Of a stretch of DNA of 64,000 nt, positions 32,822 through 44,412 are shown piece by piece. Within the stretch, counting starts at the first letter, position 1. Each line of letters starts with the position of its first letter. A program made the translations under genes and the position numbers. The DNA lies in contig OX359250.1 in the NCBI GenBank assembly GCA_947179485.1, positions 47,155,450 to 47,219,449 on the forward strand, given 5' to 3'. This DNA is from Allacma fusca (Eukaryota; Arthropoda; Collembola; Symphypleona; Sminthuridae). Below the pieces are notes generated by a model. That model did not search any database and was not told the origin of the DNA. It was given only the letters and a program-made list of their open reading frames with translations.

Positions 32822-33235
32822 GGGAGCATTCAACAATTATGTCATCAAATTTTGCCTAATTTAGACCACGTACCACCCCTTAATCATTACACGTGATTAT
32901 CGAGCGCCCCCCACCCCTATAATGACATCATTCACTGATATCCTTGGTTGCACGATTTACCGCTAACATTGAAATTCAGACTGCACTAACTGCTGCTATA
33001 AAGTTATTTATAACTTCTAACTTCAAAATTATGACTAAAAAGCAGTAAAAAATAACTACGTAAATTCCCTAAACCTACGGCATGGAGAACTTTGAAAAAT
33101 ATATTATATATTAAACGGCGTCAATATGTTATGTCATTATCCGCTGGACCCCTCTACCTTCTACTTCATTGTTTGTCAACATTTTTTGGCACCCCACTCC
33201 CCCTTTTAGTGGTGGCGTAATATTTGAATGCTCCC
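32822..33235. mobile_element. PIF/Harbinger-like MITE
   Basis: Ends GGGAGCATTCAA and TTGAATGCTCCC, flanked by TTA on both sides (32819-32821 and 33236-33238). A TTA/TAA 3-bp duplication and GG-starting ends fit PIF/Harbinger. Unlike the neighbours it lacks repeated words. Confidence 0.7.
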
Positions 33236-33594
33236 TTATAAGCGATAAATTCTGCCGGTCTATTGAGCATCCCATATAGAGAGAGGTGACTATAATATAT
33301 CATAGCTGAAGTGCTGAAGAGACAAGATGGTCTACGTGCACATGCTTTTGTACAACACTTTTTTTAGGTGGGCAGGCATAAACCCAGGGCATTTTCATTT
33401 GCACAACCCTAATCAAGACGCGTGTCGCTCATATCTACCGGTGAAACCCAAGATGATAAACATTCCTTGAATTTTACACCACAATATAGGATTTGGTCCT
33501 GTAAAAATAAGCTTCAAAGAAACACCTAAACGTAAACGGAAGTTTTTTGCTTATTCCAACAATAATAATTATATAATGTGTATTTCTTTCGCAG

Positions 33595-33702
33595 GTTCCT
33601 ACTATATTTTCCTTTCATCGACAGTGGATCATCGACACAATGATTATTTTGAAGACACTGACGATTCCGGTTATTTTTGCTGTGCGACTGCAGGTTGTAA
33701 AG
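33595..33702 (+). CDS. GPCR-like receptor exon 3 (TM7)
   Basis: A pyrimidine-rich acceptor (TATTTCTTTCGCAG) precedes 33595. The 108 bp encode 36 codons in phase 0, residues 257-292, including a TM7 helix (about 267-288) with IPVIF at the NPxxY position. It ends GTAAAG|GTAATT, a usable phase-0 donor. If it is not spliced there, the frame stays open to a TGA at 33806-33808, giving a short hydrophobic/basic tail instead. The phase agrees with exon 2 and the helix count becomes seven. Confidence 0.6.
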
Positions 33703-34046
33703 GTAATTTTCTTGATGATCATGGTCATACATGTACAAAGTGTGTTTTCCAAGGGGGTCAAAATCGCAATTTTTTTGAAATTTCATGAGGGGTCAACAGT
33801 ACTTCACTGAGGAATAAAATTAGCTAATTATTTTTTGCTATACATTTCTCAGGGAGTACTTTTACACCATTGAAATATTTCATAACGAAAACACAGGAAA
33901 ATGCGTGTAGTATTGTCAAGCCAGGTGTATATTTTGTTTAAAAGATTGTAGAATTAATACTGACATGACATGACAATACCGTCGGTATTGAGTGGGTGAA
34001 GAAGAATAATTATTTGAAAAATACGTTTTTATAATTCCTGTCACTA

Positions 34047-34290
34047 CTGGTCTAGTCTAGTCAGACTTGGCTAGGAAAGTGAAAACTTCACTGGACTAGG
34101 AAGCAACATGCACTTAAAATAATAAACTTGACTTCACTACGCATGATGTTAATATTGTGAGACTTTACTAGAACAGACAAGGACAACTTGTGAAAACACT
34201 GGACTAGACTACACTTGACTTACATGACTTCATGCAAAGGCTCGTCAAGTCACAATTACCCTCATGTAGCTGAAAATCAAAACTACAAAG
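34047..34290. repeat. CTTGACTAG-word element, copy 1
   Basis: CTAGTCTAGTCAGACTTGGCTAG and ACTAGACTACACTTGACTT words. It is collinear with 57976-58205, including the closing CACAATTAC...CATGTAGCTGAAA block. Termini not resolved. Confidence 0.5.
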
Positions 34291-34564
34291 CCAGCGTAAA
34301 ATGTCATCGTCAATACCGTTTAGTATGTCAAGCATATGGTTTTGCTTCGAAGGATCAAAAATCAAATAATTAAATTGTCCGGTGAACCACGTTGAAATAT
34401 TTAGGAAAAATCTAGTAATTACGAATTTTTTACTGATCTGCAAAAGAAATATCCAGTCAGTTTACGGAATTGCCTATCCTAATACATTCAATTTTTACAG
34501 GTATTCACAACGATTTTGATAACAATTTGATTATATGCATGCCTGTGTAATTATTTCAAGATAG

Positions 34565-34762
34565 TTGAAAACTTTTGTGGTTTACGACCAAGGGCTTGGG
34601 TCCTCAAAAATTAATTGTTTAAAAATGTCTGCCACAACTTTCCAACCCAACAACCGCGAAGGTTTTATTACACCACGCGCTGATTTGCGCCGAAAATCGC
34701 TCCAAAGTAGTTATAGAATTCCTGATCGCAGGGTATGGGACCATAACTTCAGTATTGCATAA
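34565..34762 (+). CDS. Coding-like hydrophilic segment, possible C-terminal exon
   Basis: The open frame ends with about 45 charged, Arg/Ser/Gln-rich residues and TAA at 34760-34762, followed by an AATAAA-like TTAATAAATC at 34773. It would suit a receptor cytoplasmic tail. I cannot find an acceptor giving the phase needed after exon 3. An independent fragment or chance frame is equally possible. Confidence 0.2.
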   Translation: MKTFVVYDQGLGSSKINCLKMSATTFQPNNREGFITPRADLRRKSLQSSYRIPDRRVWDHNFSIA

Positions 34763-35584
34763 ATGCATTTTTTAATAAATCAACATACGTATGTACATCC
34801 AACTCTTGGTTGTGCACCTAGTAGTGTGCTTAGATGTGACTAATATTAGCATAGGACTGGCGACGGCATACACAACAAAAGGTTGTTGCAGAGCTAAATG
34901 AAAAATAAGTAATACAGCTAAACATGTGCACGACTTCGAGAAATCGTTGCATGAAGACTAACATTTTATTTTTATTCATATTAAAACCCATGAGACATTA
35001 AGTAGAAAAAAATATAACTTTGATTTTAAAGAGGTATTTGAAGTTATATTAGAACTGAACATGAATCTTAACCGAGGCCTTTTCCTGCTATCAAAAATTC
35101 TACACGTTGGCGTATTTTCTGGTTCAAACTAGCGTGTGTTGCCCCGAAATTTGGCGATTGTAGGGACGTTGGGCAAGGTATCTGTACTCACGAGTGCAAA
35201 CGGGACGTTCTTTTATTGGTTTTGAAAATTATTAAATAAATTTGGATTTAAAAAACCAAACGAAGATACTTTTAAGCTCTTAAAAGTAAAATCAACCCGT
35301 ATCGACTCTGGGCGGATTTAAAACAAGAATAAACGAAACAATGCATCTCGAGTACGAAGTTACATATTAAGTTTAACGAGTTAATTAATGAAACACGAAA
35401 CACCCAAAATGCTTTGTTTCGTTCATTACTGTTCTAATTCCGCCCCGATTCATTATTAGTGTTTTTAATTGTAAGAGGTAAAAATATCTGGGTCTGTTTT
35501 TTTAAATATATAATTTTGGTTACAATTTATTTTTTAACAAATAATGAAATTGATTATAAGGAAAGCCAGAATATTTTCCCATTA
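34763..35584. other. No gene recognised
   Basis: AT-rich sequence up to the A that precedes the first Helitron start at 35585. Confidence 0.4.
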
Positions 35585-37066
35585 TCTCTATACTATAATT
35601 TGAAGATGATGAGGGAAGGGGAAGTGGGGCATTTTTAAATCTTCGCTCTCTCTTACGCGCGCTTTATAGGTGCGCGAGTACACACTACCATAGTACCATT
35701 AAGGATAAATAGCTTAATGGTATACCAAAGCATTTCGTATAGTAGCAAGGGCGGTGATGGTGTCACGGGATACATTTATAACAACTTAAACGGTGACTAC
35801 TCATTTACATAATAGAGATGACAGTTTCCTATTAGAGTATGCTTAGCAAAGACAGTTAATAAATGTCAGGGGCATTTTTTAAATGACAATTTTTTGATAA
35901 AGCTGGCATTTATTTTCACATGTACAACTGTAGGTTTCTTTTCGGAGGGGTGCCTGCAGAAAATTTCAATGTCGTTGTTTCCAAAGGTGTCCACCTATCC
36001 TATTTATAGGCCTATATATAGGATAAAAATAGGCAGGATGCAAAATCCAAGTAATTATAGGTAGTAAAATAGGGTGCAGTAATGCCACATAGATGATTTT
36101 TAGTTGAAAAAATAAGCCTTTATAGGCTAAAAATAGGTCTTTATAAGCTAAAAAATAGGTCTTTATAGGCTAAAAAATAGGTCTTTATAGGCTAAAAAAT
36201 ATGCCTTTATAGGCTAAAATATAGGCAGAAACATTACAGGAGTATATATGTAGGCAAATAGGTAGGCAATTTATTTTTGATAAATAATGTAGGTTAATAT
36301 GTAGGGAAGGCAAAGCTGCTAAAAATATGTAGTATTTTAGGTAGGCTGAACCTTTTGGACACCTTTGGTTGTAACTGATACTGCCGAAGGCGAAACAATG
36401 GGAAAAGGTGAAGGTATATACGTACACAAATAATTTAGTTTTTACTTTGACGGTTTGTAATTCGTTGATTTTTAATTATAAAAAAAATTGGAGTAAAAAG
36501 GCTTCACTAAGGCTATTGGCTTTCTTCATACTAGAATTTAACGATGAGAGGGCATTTTTAAATCTTCACTCTCTTTCTCCTAAACGCGCTTTATTGGTTC
36601 ACGAGTAATTGTGTGTTTAAAGAAATTCTGTAATGTTAGATTATAATCATACGAAAATGTATTTTTTTTAAATATTTTCTATTTGAATTTTTTATTTCAA
36701 CAATAGAATTTTAATGTTGGTGGATCAAGCCCTCAGGCTGCGTCGTTGTTATTATTGGGAAATTGGGGTTAATAACTGACGCAGGCGGTGGCTTCATCCG
36801 CTATCTGATAGCATAATTTGACGATGATGAAAATTAAAGCGTCGCTCTCCCTCTTTAAGGGTAAAAATTCCTATCGGTTTACGATTGCGAGTACTAATTA
36901 CATTAAAGCTAACTACCCGACCTAATTGTGGTATGTAATGTTCATGTATTTACAATTGCCGTTTTTGTATTTTCCATTGGTAAAGCAGATGACGGACTGC
37001 ATCTCATTATCCGCATTTTTTCTAGACTATTTATAATTATGTACTGCACAGTCAGTTATTTCTGAA
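35585..37066 (+). mobile_element. Helitron array unit A, lacking its 3' terminus
   Basis: It starts A|TCTCTATACTATAATTTGAAGATG, matching the Helitron 5' consensus. Two further 5'-end-like blocks occur at ~36527 and ~36800, each with an ATTTGACGATGA core and a following TCTTCGCTCTC/GCGC stretch. It ends GCACAGTCAGTTATTTCTGAA directly at the start of unit B. Compared with B it lacks the last ~74 bp with the hairpin and CTAG. It also carries a nested element at 35981-36368. Confidence 0.65.
35981..36368. mobile_element. TAGGCC-word MITE nested in Helitron unit A
   Basis: A perfect 13-bp inverted terminal repeat CCAAAGGTGTCCA / TGGACACCTTTGG. Inside, a ~25-bp unit (TAGGCTAAAAATAGGTCTTTA) is repeated several times at 36110-36230, with TATTTATAGGCCTATA palindromes. 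No clear target duplication. Unit B lacks it, which supports an insertion. Confidence 0.65.
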
Positions 37067-37981
37067 TCTCTATACTATAATTTGAAGATGAGGAAGTTGA
37101 GAGGAGGGCATTTTTAAATCTTCGCTCTCTTCTATGCGCGTTTTATAGGTTCGTGGGTACAGACTACCATTTGCTTAATGGTATACCAAAGCATTTTACA
37201 GTAGCAAGGGTTGTAATATTGTCAAGGGCGACATTTATAACAACTTAACGGTGACTACTCATTTACATTTCAGAGAAGACAGTTTCCTATTAGAGTATGC
37301 TCTGCAAAGTTTGGAAAGACAGTTAATAAATTTCAGGGACATTTTTTAATGACAACTTCAACAACAAACAAGGCGAAACAATAGGAAAAGGTGAAGGTAC
37401 GTACGCAAGTATCAATAATTAAGTTTTTAATGTGAAATTTTGTAATTTGTTGGATTTTTAATTATTATAAAAACAAATTGGAGTAAAAAAGGCCTTACTA
37501 AGGCTATTGACTTTCTGCATGCTAGAATTTGACGATGAGAGAGACTTTTTAAATCTCCGCTCTCTCTCTCTCCTAAACGCGCTTTATTGGTTCGTGAGTA
37601 CAACTTGCAAATTGTGTATTTGAAGAAGTGTTGTAATGTTAGATTATAGTCATACGAAAATGTATTTCAGAAGCAAATGTCATTATTTAAAAAATATTAA
37701 ACCGCTGGCGCAGGAGATGGTTCGATCCGCTATATGATAGCATAATCACTGACGATAATGAAAACTAAATCTTCGCTCGCCCTCTTTATGGGTAAAAACG
37801 TCTGTCGGTTTACGATTGGGAGTACCAATTACCATAAAGTTAATATTCCGCATTTTTTCTAGAATATTTATATATATATATCTATTGCACAGTCAGTTAT
37901 TTCTGAATCATATGATATGTGACTAAACCAACAAACTATGAAGACTTTCGAAGCCAGCGATAGCTGGCTGTGCAGTGCTAG
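37067..37981 (+). mobile_element. Helitron array unit B with complete 3' end
   Basis: It starts TCTCTATACTATAATTTG and parallels unit A throughout, including internal 5'-like blocks near 37513 and 37731. It ends with hairpin GCCAGC-GATA-GCTGGC (37953-37968), TGTGCAGTG and CTAG (37978-37981). The next base is the T of the following Helitron's TC start. No coding capacity. Confidence 0.75.
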
Positions 37982-38348
37982 TCCTCTCTACTAATTTGAA
38001 AGAGTGGGCCGGCCGTCTTTGTCTTGGTGTAATTTCCGCGCGCTTTTTTTATTGGCTGAGCCAGCAATAACTGGCTAAATAAATTATTAAAATTATTTTT
38101 TTTAATTAAAAAAATTACAGCATTATGCAGTAGCAAGGGCGGCTACATTGCCACGGTCAGCCGTCTACCTTCAAGACGGCCAACTCTTTCAAATAAGAAG
38201 ACAGAATTTTTTGTAAAAGGTATTAAAGAAAAATTAAATTAAAAGACCATTTTACCGTATGTTAGTCTACACTCTTACTAGGGTTTTTGCTATTATTATG
38301 ATATTGTATGTATACAACTATTTACTGCCTTTCCTATTTACATTTGCC

Positions 38349-41113
38349 CTACACATAAACAGAAGAGGGAGACAACTGCAACAATTACTTGAATCCGAAG
38401 AGCTAATAATTATAAATGGGCGCACAAGGAGTGACAGCGAAGGCAACGCAACCTTCCACTCTACCAACGGTAAATCAATGATTGATTTTTGCTTGGCAAC
38501 AGCGGGGGCAACAAAACACAAACAAGACTTTGAAACAATTGATGAACATACCTCTGATCACCTACCAATCCTACTAACTAGATATCTCTTAGAAGAGAAA
38601 TATCCGGACAAAATATTAATCAGAAGAATAAATTGGGACAAACTACTAAAGAAAAGCTTCCAGAAACGACTCTCCATACACAGCCATGACATTACAACAA
38701 GAGTGAATGGCAACATTAATACTCTATCAGAAGAGCTTTACAAATATGCAAAAGAGACAGGGATGCAAGTAACAAGACGATTGGGAGGAACCCAAGCTTC
38801 CCAACCTAGGTGGTACAACAAAGAATGCAAGAAACAAAAACAACACTGCAACAGGGCGTTAAAGGAATTAAGAAAGGCCCGAAACAATGACCTTAATATA
38901 CAGCATTATGCCACTTTAAGGAGGGAATACAAATCCCTTTGCCAAAATACTAAGCAAAACTATTATGAGGACCTCAGAAATAACATACATAACTCTAAGG
39001 ACTCGGCTACCTTTTGGAAAAGCTTGAACACATTCAGAGAAAATCAACAACGGATAGTCAATAACAATAACATAAGACTAGAATTTTGGGAAGAACATTA
39101 CAGAGATCATTTCAACGGTGACATAGATAACGACAGCCTAGAAACAATGCAGCCAGGACCGGATTTCACCGAAGAAGAAGTTAGCATAGCAATCAAATGT
39201 CTGGCTAACAATAAGTCACCCGGAGCTGACGGAATCCCCAATGAAATCTGGAAGAACCTACCACAAGAACTGCTTCCCTGCCTAGTGGATTGTCTCAACA
39301 ATTGTTTGAAGAAAGAAATACCAGTAAACTGGGGCGAAATAATAATTGCACCAATTTATAAGAAGGGCAACAAAAACATCCCCACGAACTACAGACCCAT
39401 ATCCCTAGTGAACACTATAGTGAAACTATTTACCATTCTCCTATCAAAACGATTGAATCACTGGATCACAGAAAACAAGAAACTATCGGAAGCCCAAGCA
39501 GCCTACAGAAAACACAGAAGCTGTCAAGACCACCTTTTTGTGCTAAGTAGTCTAATCTACCAACAAATTTCCAAGAAGCAGAAATTATATTGTCTCTTCG
39601 TAGACTTATCAAAGGCCTTTGACACAATCACAAGAGCAAAATTGTGGGATAGACTCCGAACCTTGCAAGTACCAAGCTACCTGATAGACAAAATAAGAGA
39701 ACTATACAAACTAGCAAAAGCAAAAGTCCAAACACTTCAAGGATATACAAACCTAATGGACATACTAACCGGAGTCCTACAAGGAGAGACGCTGAGCCCA
39801 ACTCTGTTCACTCTTTTCATTGATGAAATAACTGCAATCCTGATTTCATCAAAAGTAAGCGGAGTCAAGGTCAAATCAGTGGAAGTGCAAATTCTTATGT
39901 ACGCCGACGACATTGTACTCACAGCCAGTACGCCAGAAGACCTCCAAACGCAAATCAATATTCTCAGCAACTTCTTCCAAAAAAAGACCTGAAGGTGAAC
40001 CTAAGCAAGACCAAAGTAGTTATATTTGGGCAAGGAAGACAAAACAAGAAAATCCAATTTTACTTCGACGGGGAAGAAGTGGAAATTGTAAAAAGCTACA
40101 GATACTTGGGTTTAAAATTCCATAGAGGAGGCCATTTCAACGAGCATTGCAGAGAAACTCTCAGAAAGACGAATATAGCAATTGAACAACTCCTAAGAAC
40201 TATACAAGGGTCCAAACTCCAAGATATTAGCATTACCATGCGATTATTCAATGCTTTAGTTAGCTCTATCCCAATGTACGGTGTCACCATCTGGGGATCG
40301 AAATTTATGGAACAATTAGAAAAGATGCAGACGAAATTTCTACGCAGAATACTAGGAGTCAGTAACTTTACTCCGGGTCACATCCTCAGGTTGGAAACAG
40401 GAACCGTGTCAATTAGGACTCTAATTCTGAAGAATGTCATAACAACTCTATTTAACACAGTGTTCTCGGACATGGCGACCTCACAAGCCAAAGCCTGCTA
40501 TCAAGCCTTAATGGAATTTAAGGAAAATGCGAAACTGAATGTTATGCAACAATGGAAGCATGAATTTGAACACATGAAACTTCACAACGAATTCGCAAAC
40601 TTTAGCAAAGAGTACCTACTCAAACATTGTACAAAGTTGTTCGCACAAATAACCTTAAACTCCATAAACCAAGATGTACAAGACTTACAATTAACTGCGA
40701 ACGAAAACTATAAAATGTTAAAAACTCACATATTTCGAGAATCATTTTATGATAACAAGCACAGCTGGGCCCTGATCAAATTCATTCAGAACTTTAGATT
40801 CAGGCTTCCTAGAGTCTGCGTAAGAAATAGAATAACTAACCTAAATGCAATGAATGAGAAGTGGAAGAATAACAGAACGTCTACAAATAGCAGGTGCAGA
40901 TGTGGACAAGGAAAGGAAGACATTTATCACGTAATGTTTAAATGTGACCTGTACAAGGGAGTGAGAAAAAAATACATTCCAATGGACATCCAAACAACTG
41001 CAACAGAGGAGAACTATGTCAATGCCTTCTTTCAAAACGAAAATCCCGAATCATGTCTAAAGGAACTCTACGTGTTCTGGTGCAAAGCAATTGAACTGCG
41101 CAATCAACAATAA
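38349..41113 (+). pseudogene. LINE ORF2: endonuclease C-terminus, RT, zinc knuckle (one frameshift)
   Basis: The frame opens with the last ~75 residues of an AP-like endonuclease (TSDHLPI motif). RT follows with FVDLSKAFD, GVLQGETLSP and YADD near 39899-39910. A C-terminal CRCG...HVMFKC knuckle lies near 40894-40950, and the stop is at 41111-41113. The frame breaks at a 7-A run (39979-39985) where one A appears missing; otherwise the whole 900+ codons are open. The upstream open sequence from 38259 is host DNA. The clade is uncertain; the C-terminal knuckle recalls I/R1-type LINEs. Confidence 0.85.
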
Positions 41114-41481
41114 TAATTCCGAATGTCTCCGAAACAGACACTCTAACTAATACAGCGAAATAACCAAACAGTTGAAACCACAAGGTGGGCTAAGGCCATT
41201 AGAAATAAATTAAACTAATCTACATTGTGATAAATTAAACTAGGGACAACATTATTCTTAAAATATCTTAACCAAACAATACGCTTTATTTTATTTTTTA
41301 TTTAGTTTTAAGTCCCCATCATTACAAACTATCTGTAAATAGAAGAAATAAGTGATTTAATTAACAATTCATGCCATTTATTATTTATAAAATAGATATT
41401 ATACCTAATTATGGAATAATATGTACAGCATCAAGTGACTGTAAGGGCTTCTGTCGAATCGGTCAATAAACACATTATTAT
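38349..41481 (+). mobile_element. 5'-truncated LINE with 14-bp target duplication
   Basis: TATTTACATTTGCC flanks both ends (38335-38348 and 41482-41495). The 3,133-bp insert begins within the endonuclease domain and ends AATAAACACATTATTAT, a short ATT-type tail. The 3' UTR is about 370 bp. A perfect duplication indicates a recent event, younger than the host Helitron. Confidence 0.9.
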
Positions 41482-41755
41482 TATTTACATTTGCCTCGCT
41501 GAGCCAGCAATTTGCTGGCTGTGCAGTGCTCGTTAATAATAGCTTCTTATAAAGCCATTATATTTTCTTTGAAAAATTTGAATCGAAACCAACTGTTAAA
41601 GTTGCAAAACCTAACTACTTAACAGACTGACAATTGTTGCCTGCGTAAAAAATCTTGCTGAACATTATTATTGTATTAATGTCGCAAACTACACGTGTTG
41701 TTTCTCATTTGTACATCGTTTGATGCAAACAACAAAAAATGCAATAGACATGAGC

Positions 41756-41924
41756 CATGGTCTATGAATTTCGATGCTGAGTCTTATATCCCTGGAGTGA
41801 GGTTCTCAACGATTTCAAAAATCCCTGGTGAAGAAAACGCCAGCAATTTTCAAAATTCCTGTTGGCAAAAATAATATTTCTTCGGGTAGAATCGTTTCGT
41901 CTTCCCGTAAAAATCCTACCCATG
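41756..41924. mobile_element. hAT-like MITE, CAGGGGTCGGATTTTTG family, small copy
   Basis: Perfect 8-bp duplication ACATGAGC (41748-41755 and 41925-41932). The right end, read in reverse, matches the 27928-28165 and 56455-56861 elements over about 35 bp. The left end has diverged beyond CATGG. Confidence 0.75.
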
Positions 41925-42069
41925 ACATGAGCTAGTTTTTTGTTAGAGATATGCTCTAAAATCTGAAAATTTTGAACTCCACCATATGGTATATTTCACT
42001 CTGTAAGTTTTTTAAACCAATAGTTTTTATGTTTATAATCAAAAAGAATATTTTACAAAAAATACAATA

Positions 42070-42235
42070 TGAATAGGGGAATTGACTAGACTTGACTAGG
42101 GAACCAACTCCAGAATTAAGTGTAGAACTAGAATTGACTATTGCTACTTACACATACAGCTGACTTGACTAAACTGGACTTGTTTTTAGACTAAGCTTTA
42201 AAGAATAGCTTGTACTAGACTATGTAGCCTGGCCG
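42070..42235. repeat. CTTGACTAG-word element, copy 2
   Basis: TTGACTAGACTTGACTAGGG at the left and GACTTGACTAAACTGGACTTG/GTACTAGACTATG words at the right. Fragment of the family at 34047 and 57976. Confidence 0.4.
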
Positions 42236-42583
42236 GCGGCAGGGTGTCAAAACGTGACTGGAATTTTCTGCCATATTTTGAATGAATTTGAGTTTTTAAG
42301 GCTTCAAATTTAAAAAGTACCGTCTAGTCTACTTTATTTCGCATAACTTTAACGTAAGACGTCATGACCCTCCGGCCCGGACATTGGCCAGGCGGGAGGA
42401 TCTAGGATTTTTTTTATTTTGCAAAGGGGGTCAAAAGTAACCTTGGTATGCCCTTTGTACATGTGCGATCATGGTCTTTTTAGAAAGTCAATCGTGCCCA
42501 AGGCTGAATTTCAAAATGACAACGGGTATTTATATGGGCACTTGGGCACTCGTATATAGTTTCCAGTGTACGTTGTTACATCA

Positions 42584-43794
42584 CATCCCAGCTAGCACTG
42601 GAAGAACATAATGATTTCAGAATGACTTCAGTGACACTGTAGGGTACTTATTCATAATGACAACAGCACTTTTTCATTATTAAATCAAAACGATGCCACT
42701 ATGATCCTGAAATGTCCGCTTATTCGGCTCATTAAGCTGTCGTAATGACATCAAAGATATTTCGTGCGTGCAGGGAAATTATGACCAGATTATGAGGCAA
42801 CAGTGCTTCCTTCTAACAGTAATCAAAGAATTTATTCCCTTGCTACTACGTACTACTTCGTGTACGGCAAATACAAATTCGATAGTAATAATTAGACAGT
42901 ACAAACTTAGTTACAACTATATGCATATTAAATGAATGCAAAGTCACAATAAATGTAACGATTAGAAATAAATATTTTTTTATTAAATATTTCCAATAAA
43001 ACACTTTTTCGTCTATCTACATACGAATTCCGATCCACAAAAAATATCGCAGGTGTAAAACACTCATTTTAAATTATAAAAAGAAATTACACTCAAGACA
43101 GTATTGTGACTGTATAAATGTTAGGCTTGATTCGTATAGAGGAAACATGAATTTTTGTTGATTGCACTGATGAACAATTGAAATAAAAATATTACATGTT
43201 GAATGCTCTTATTAAGCGTGTAAGGCGTAAGTATGTATACATTATCTGCATTTGTATATGCTTAACCCACTTCACTTCACTAATTACCTAAGTCTACAAT
43301 TTAGTCCTGAAAACCATAGAGCAATGAATTCGTGTGGTATAATAAATTAAAATCCCCTGTACTTCATTCACAATCTGGCCAAACAAATTGGCACATCAAG
43401 ATCATTTATTTTACGTTTAAAAATTAATACTCTTAAGTGAATTAGGAACGATGAAGGCACGCCACTAATAAACCAACTAGGAATTTGTTAACAGTTTATT
43501 CCTGCACTGGTCTCGCGCCCTCCCAGTAAACCTGCGCACAAAGTCATTTCATAATTTTTACGGAAAATGACAAGATTATGAGCGCAGTTCAATCTTGCCC
43601 TGACATACAGAAATCATTATGAAGAACCCCAGAATCTGTAATATTTTATGCACTATTTCAGAACTGTGTCAGAAATTGCTCATTGATAAGATGCCCATTG
43701 GAAGTCATAATCTCCTCATCAAAAAGACATGAACTGATTATGAATTTCAAGCATTAATAATGATATCATTATGACGTTGAGTGCTAGCTGGGAT
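42584..43794. mobile_element. 1.2-kb TIR element, TCCCAGCTAGCACT family
   Basis: The left ATCCCAGCTAGCACT (from 42584) is matched by AGTGCTAGCTGGGAT ending near 43794. Inner TCATTATGA/TCAGAATGACTTC-type words are near both ends. The AT-rich core carries no transposase. No convincing target duplication, so the superfamily is open. Confidence 0.65.
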
Positions 43795-43859
43795 AGTATC
43801 GCTTCGCCCCTTAGTGTTAGATGATTTTTAGGGGTGGAGCAAACATGAAAGTCCCCATT

Positions 43860-44000
43860 GCGAATGTCATGGTATTTAGGGTTTCTACTGGGGACATTTT
43901 TTTTGTCCCGCCGACAATTCCGAAATCTTCTGGACAAAAAAGTTCGTCCCGATTCAGTCCCGAAATAACATGGGGTCAAGAATTTTGTCCGGAAATTGTC
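43860..44000. repeat. TCCCG-word element fragment
   Basis: It starts GGGTTTCTACTGGGGACA, like the reverse of the 5866 end, followed by GTCCCG and CAGTCCCGAAATAACATGGGG words. The right part is lost. Confidence 0.5.
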
Positions 44001-44412
44001 ACACCGATTCCAGTAACAGCTTTTAGAACAGTAGATTGTAGCAACCTATACTCACATCGACGTGATTCTGCTCAATATTGAGAATTTGAATCGTAGAATT
44101 CGGAGTAGTGATTGACCTGTGTTGTGTTACTATAGTTTCTAATTTGTTCTCTTAGTATTACCAAATAGCTTAGTAAGTTAATAATTTTGTTGATATTGTT
44201 GTCATCATGTTTAGCATGCGACAGAACATATTTGGCTTGATTGATAATCTGTATTCAGACCTGCGTTCGGGTCAAGTATTTTAAGGATCCGAACTTGAAC
44301 TTTCAAGTAGATATTTGTCATTACCCGAACTTGGCGTTTCGGGTCCCAGGAATTACTTGTCATACCAAGTCATATCTTGCAAGTAATCCTTCCTAAACCC
44401 GAACGTGATTTG

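Larger units (their letters stand above)
37982..41532 (+). mobile_element. Small Helitron (about 404 bp) interrupted by a LINE
   Basis: It starts TCCTCTCTACTA immediately after the CTAG of unit B. It ends with hairpin GCCAGCAA-T-TTGCTGGC, TGTGCAGTG and CTCG (41529-41532) then T. The expected CTAG has one change. The hairpin and tail match unit B's, so they belong to one 3'-end family. The LINE inside has a 14-bp target duplication; leaving it out gives about 404 bp. Confidence 0.7.

Noticed and set aside
38259-38348. N-terminal start of the LINE protein
   Set aside because: The open sequence before 38349 lies outside the 14-bp duplication and is Helitron DNA.
42584-43794. 8-bp target duplication for the TCCCAGCTAGCACT element
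   Set aside because: Flanks do not match at 8, 3 or 2 bp in a convincing way.
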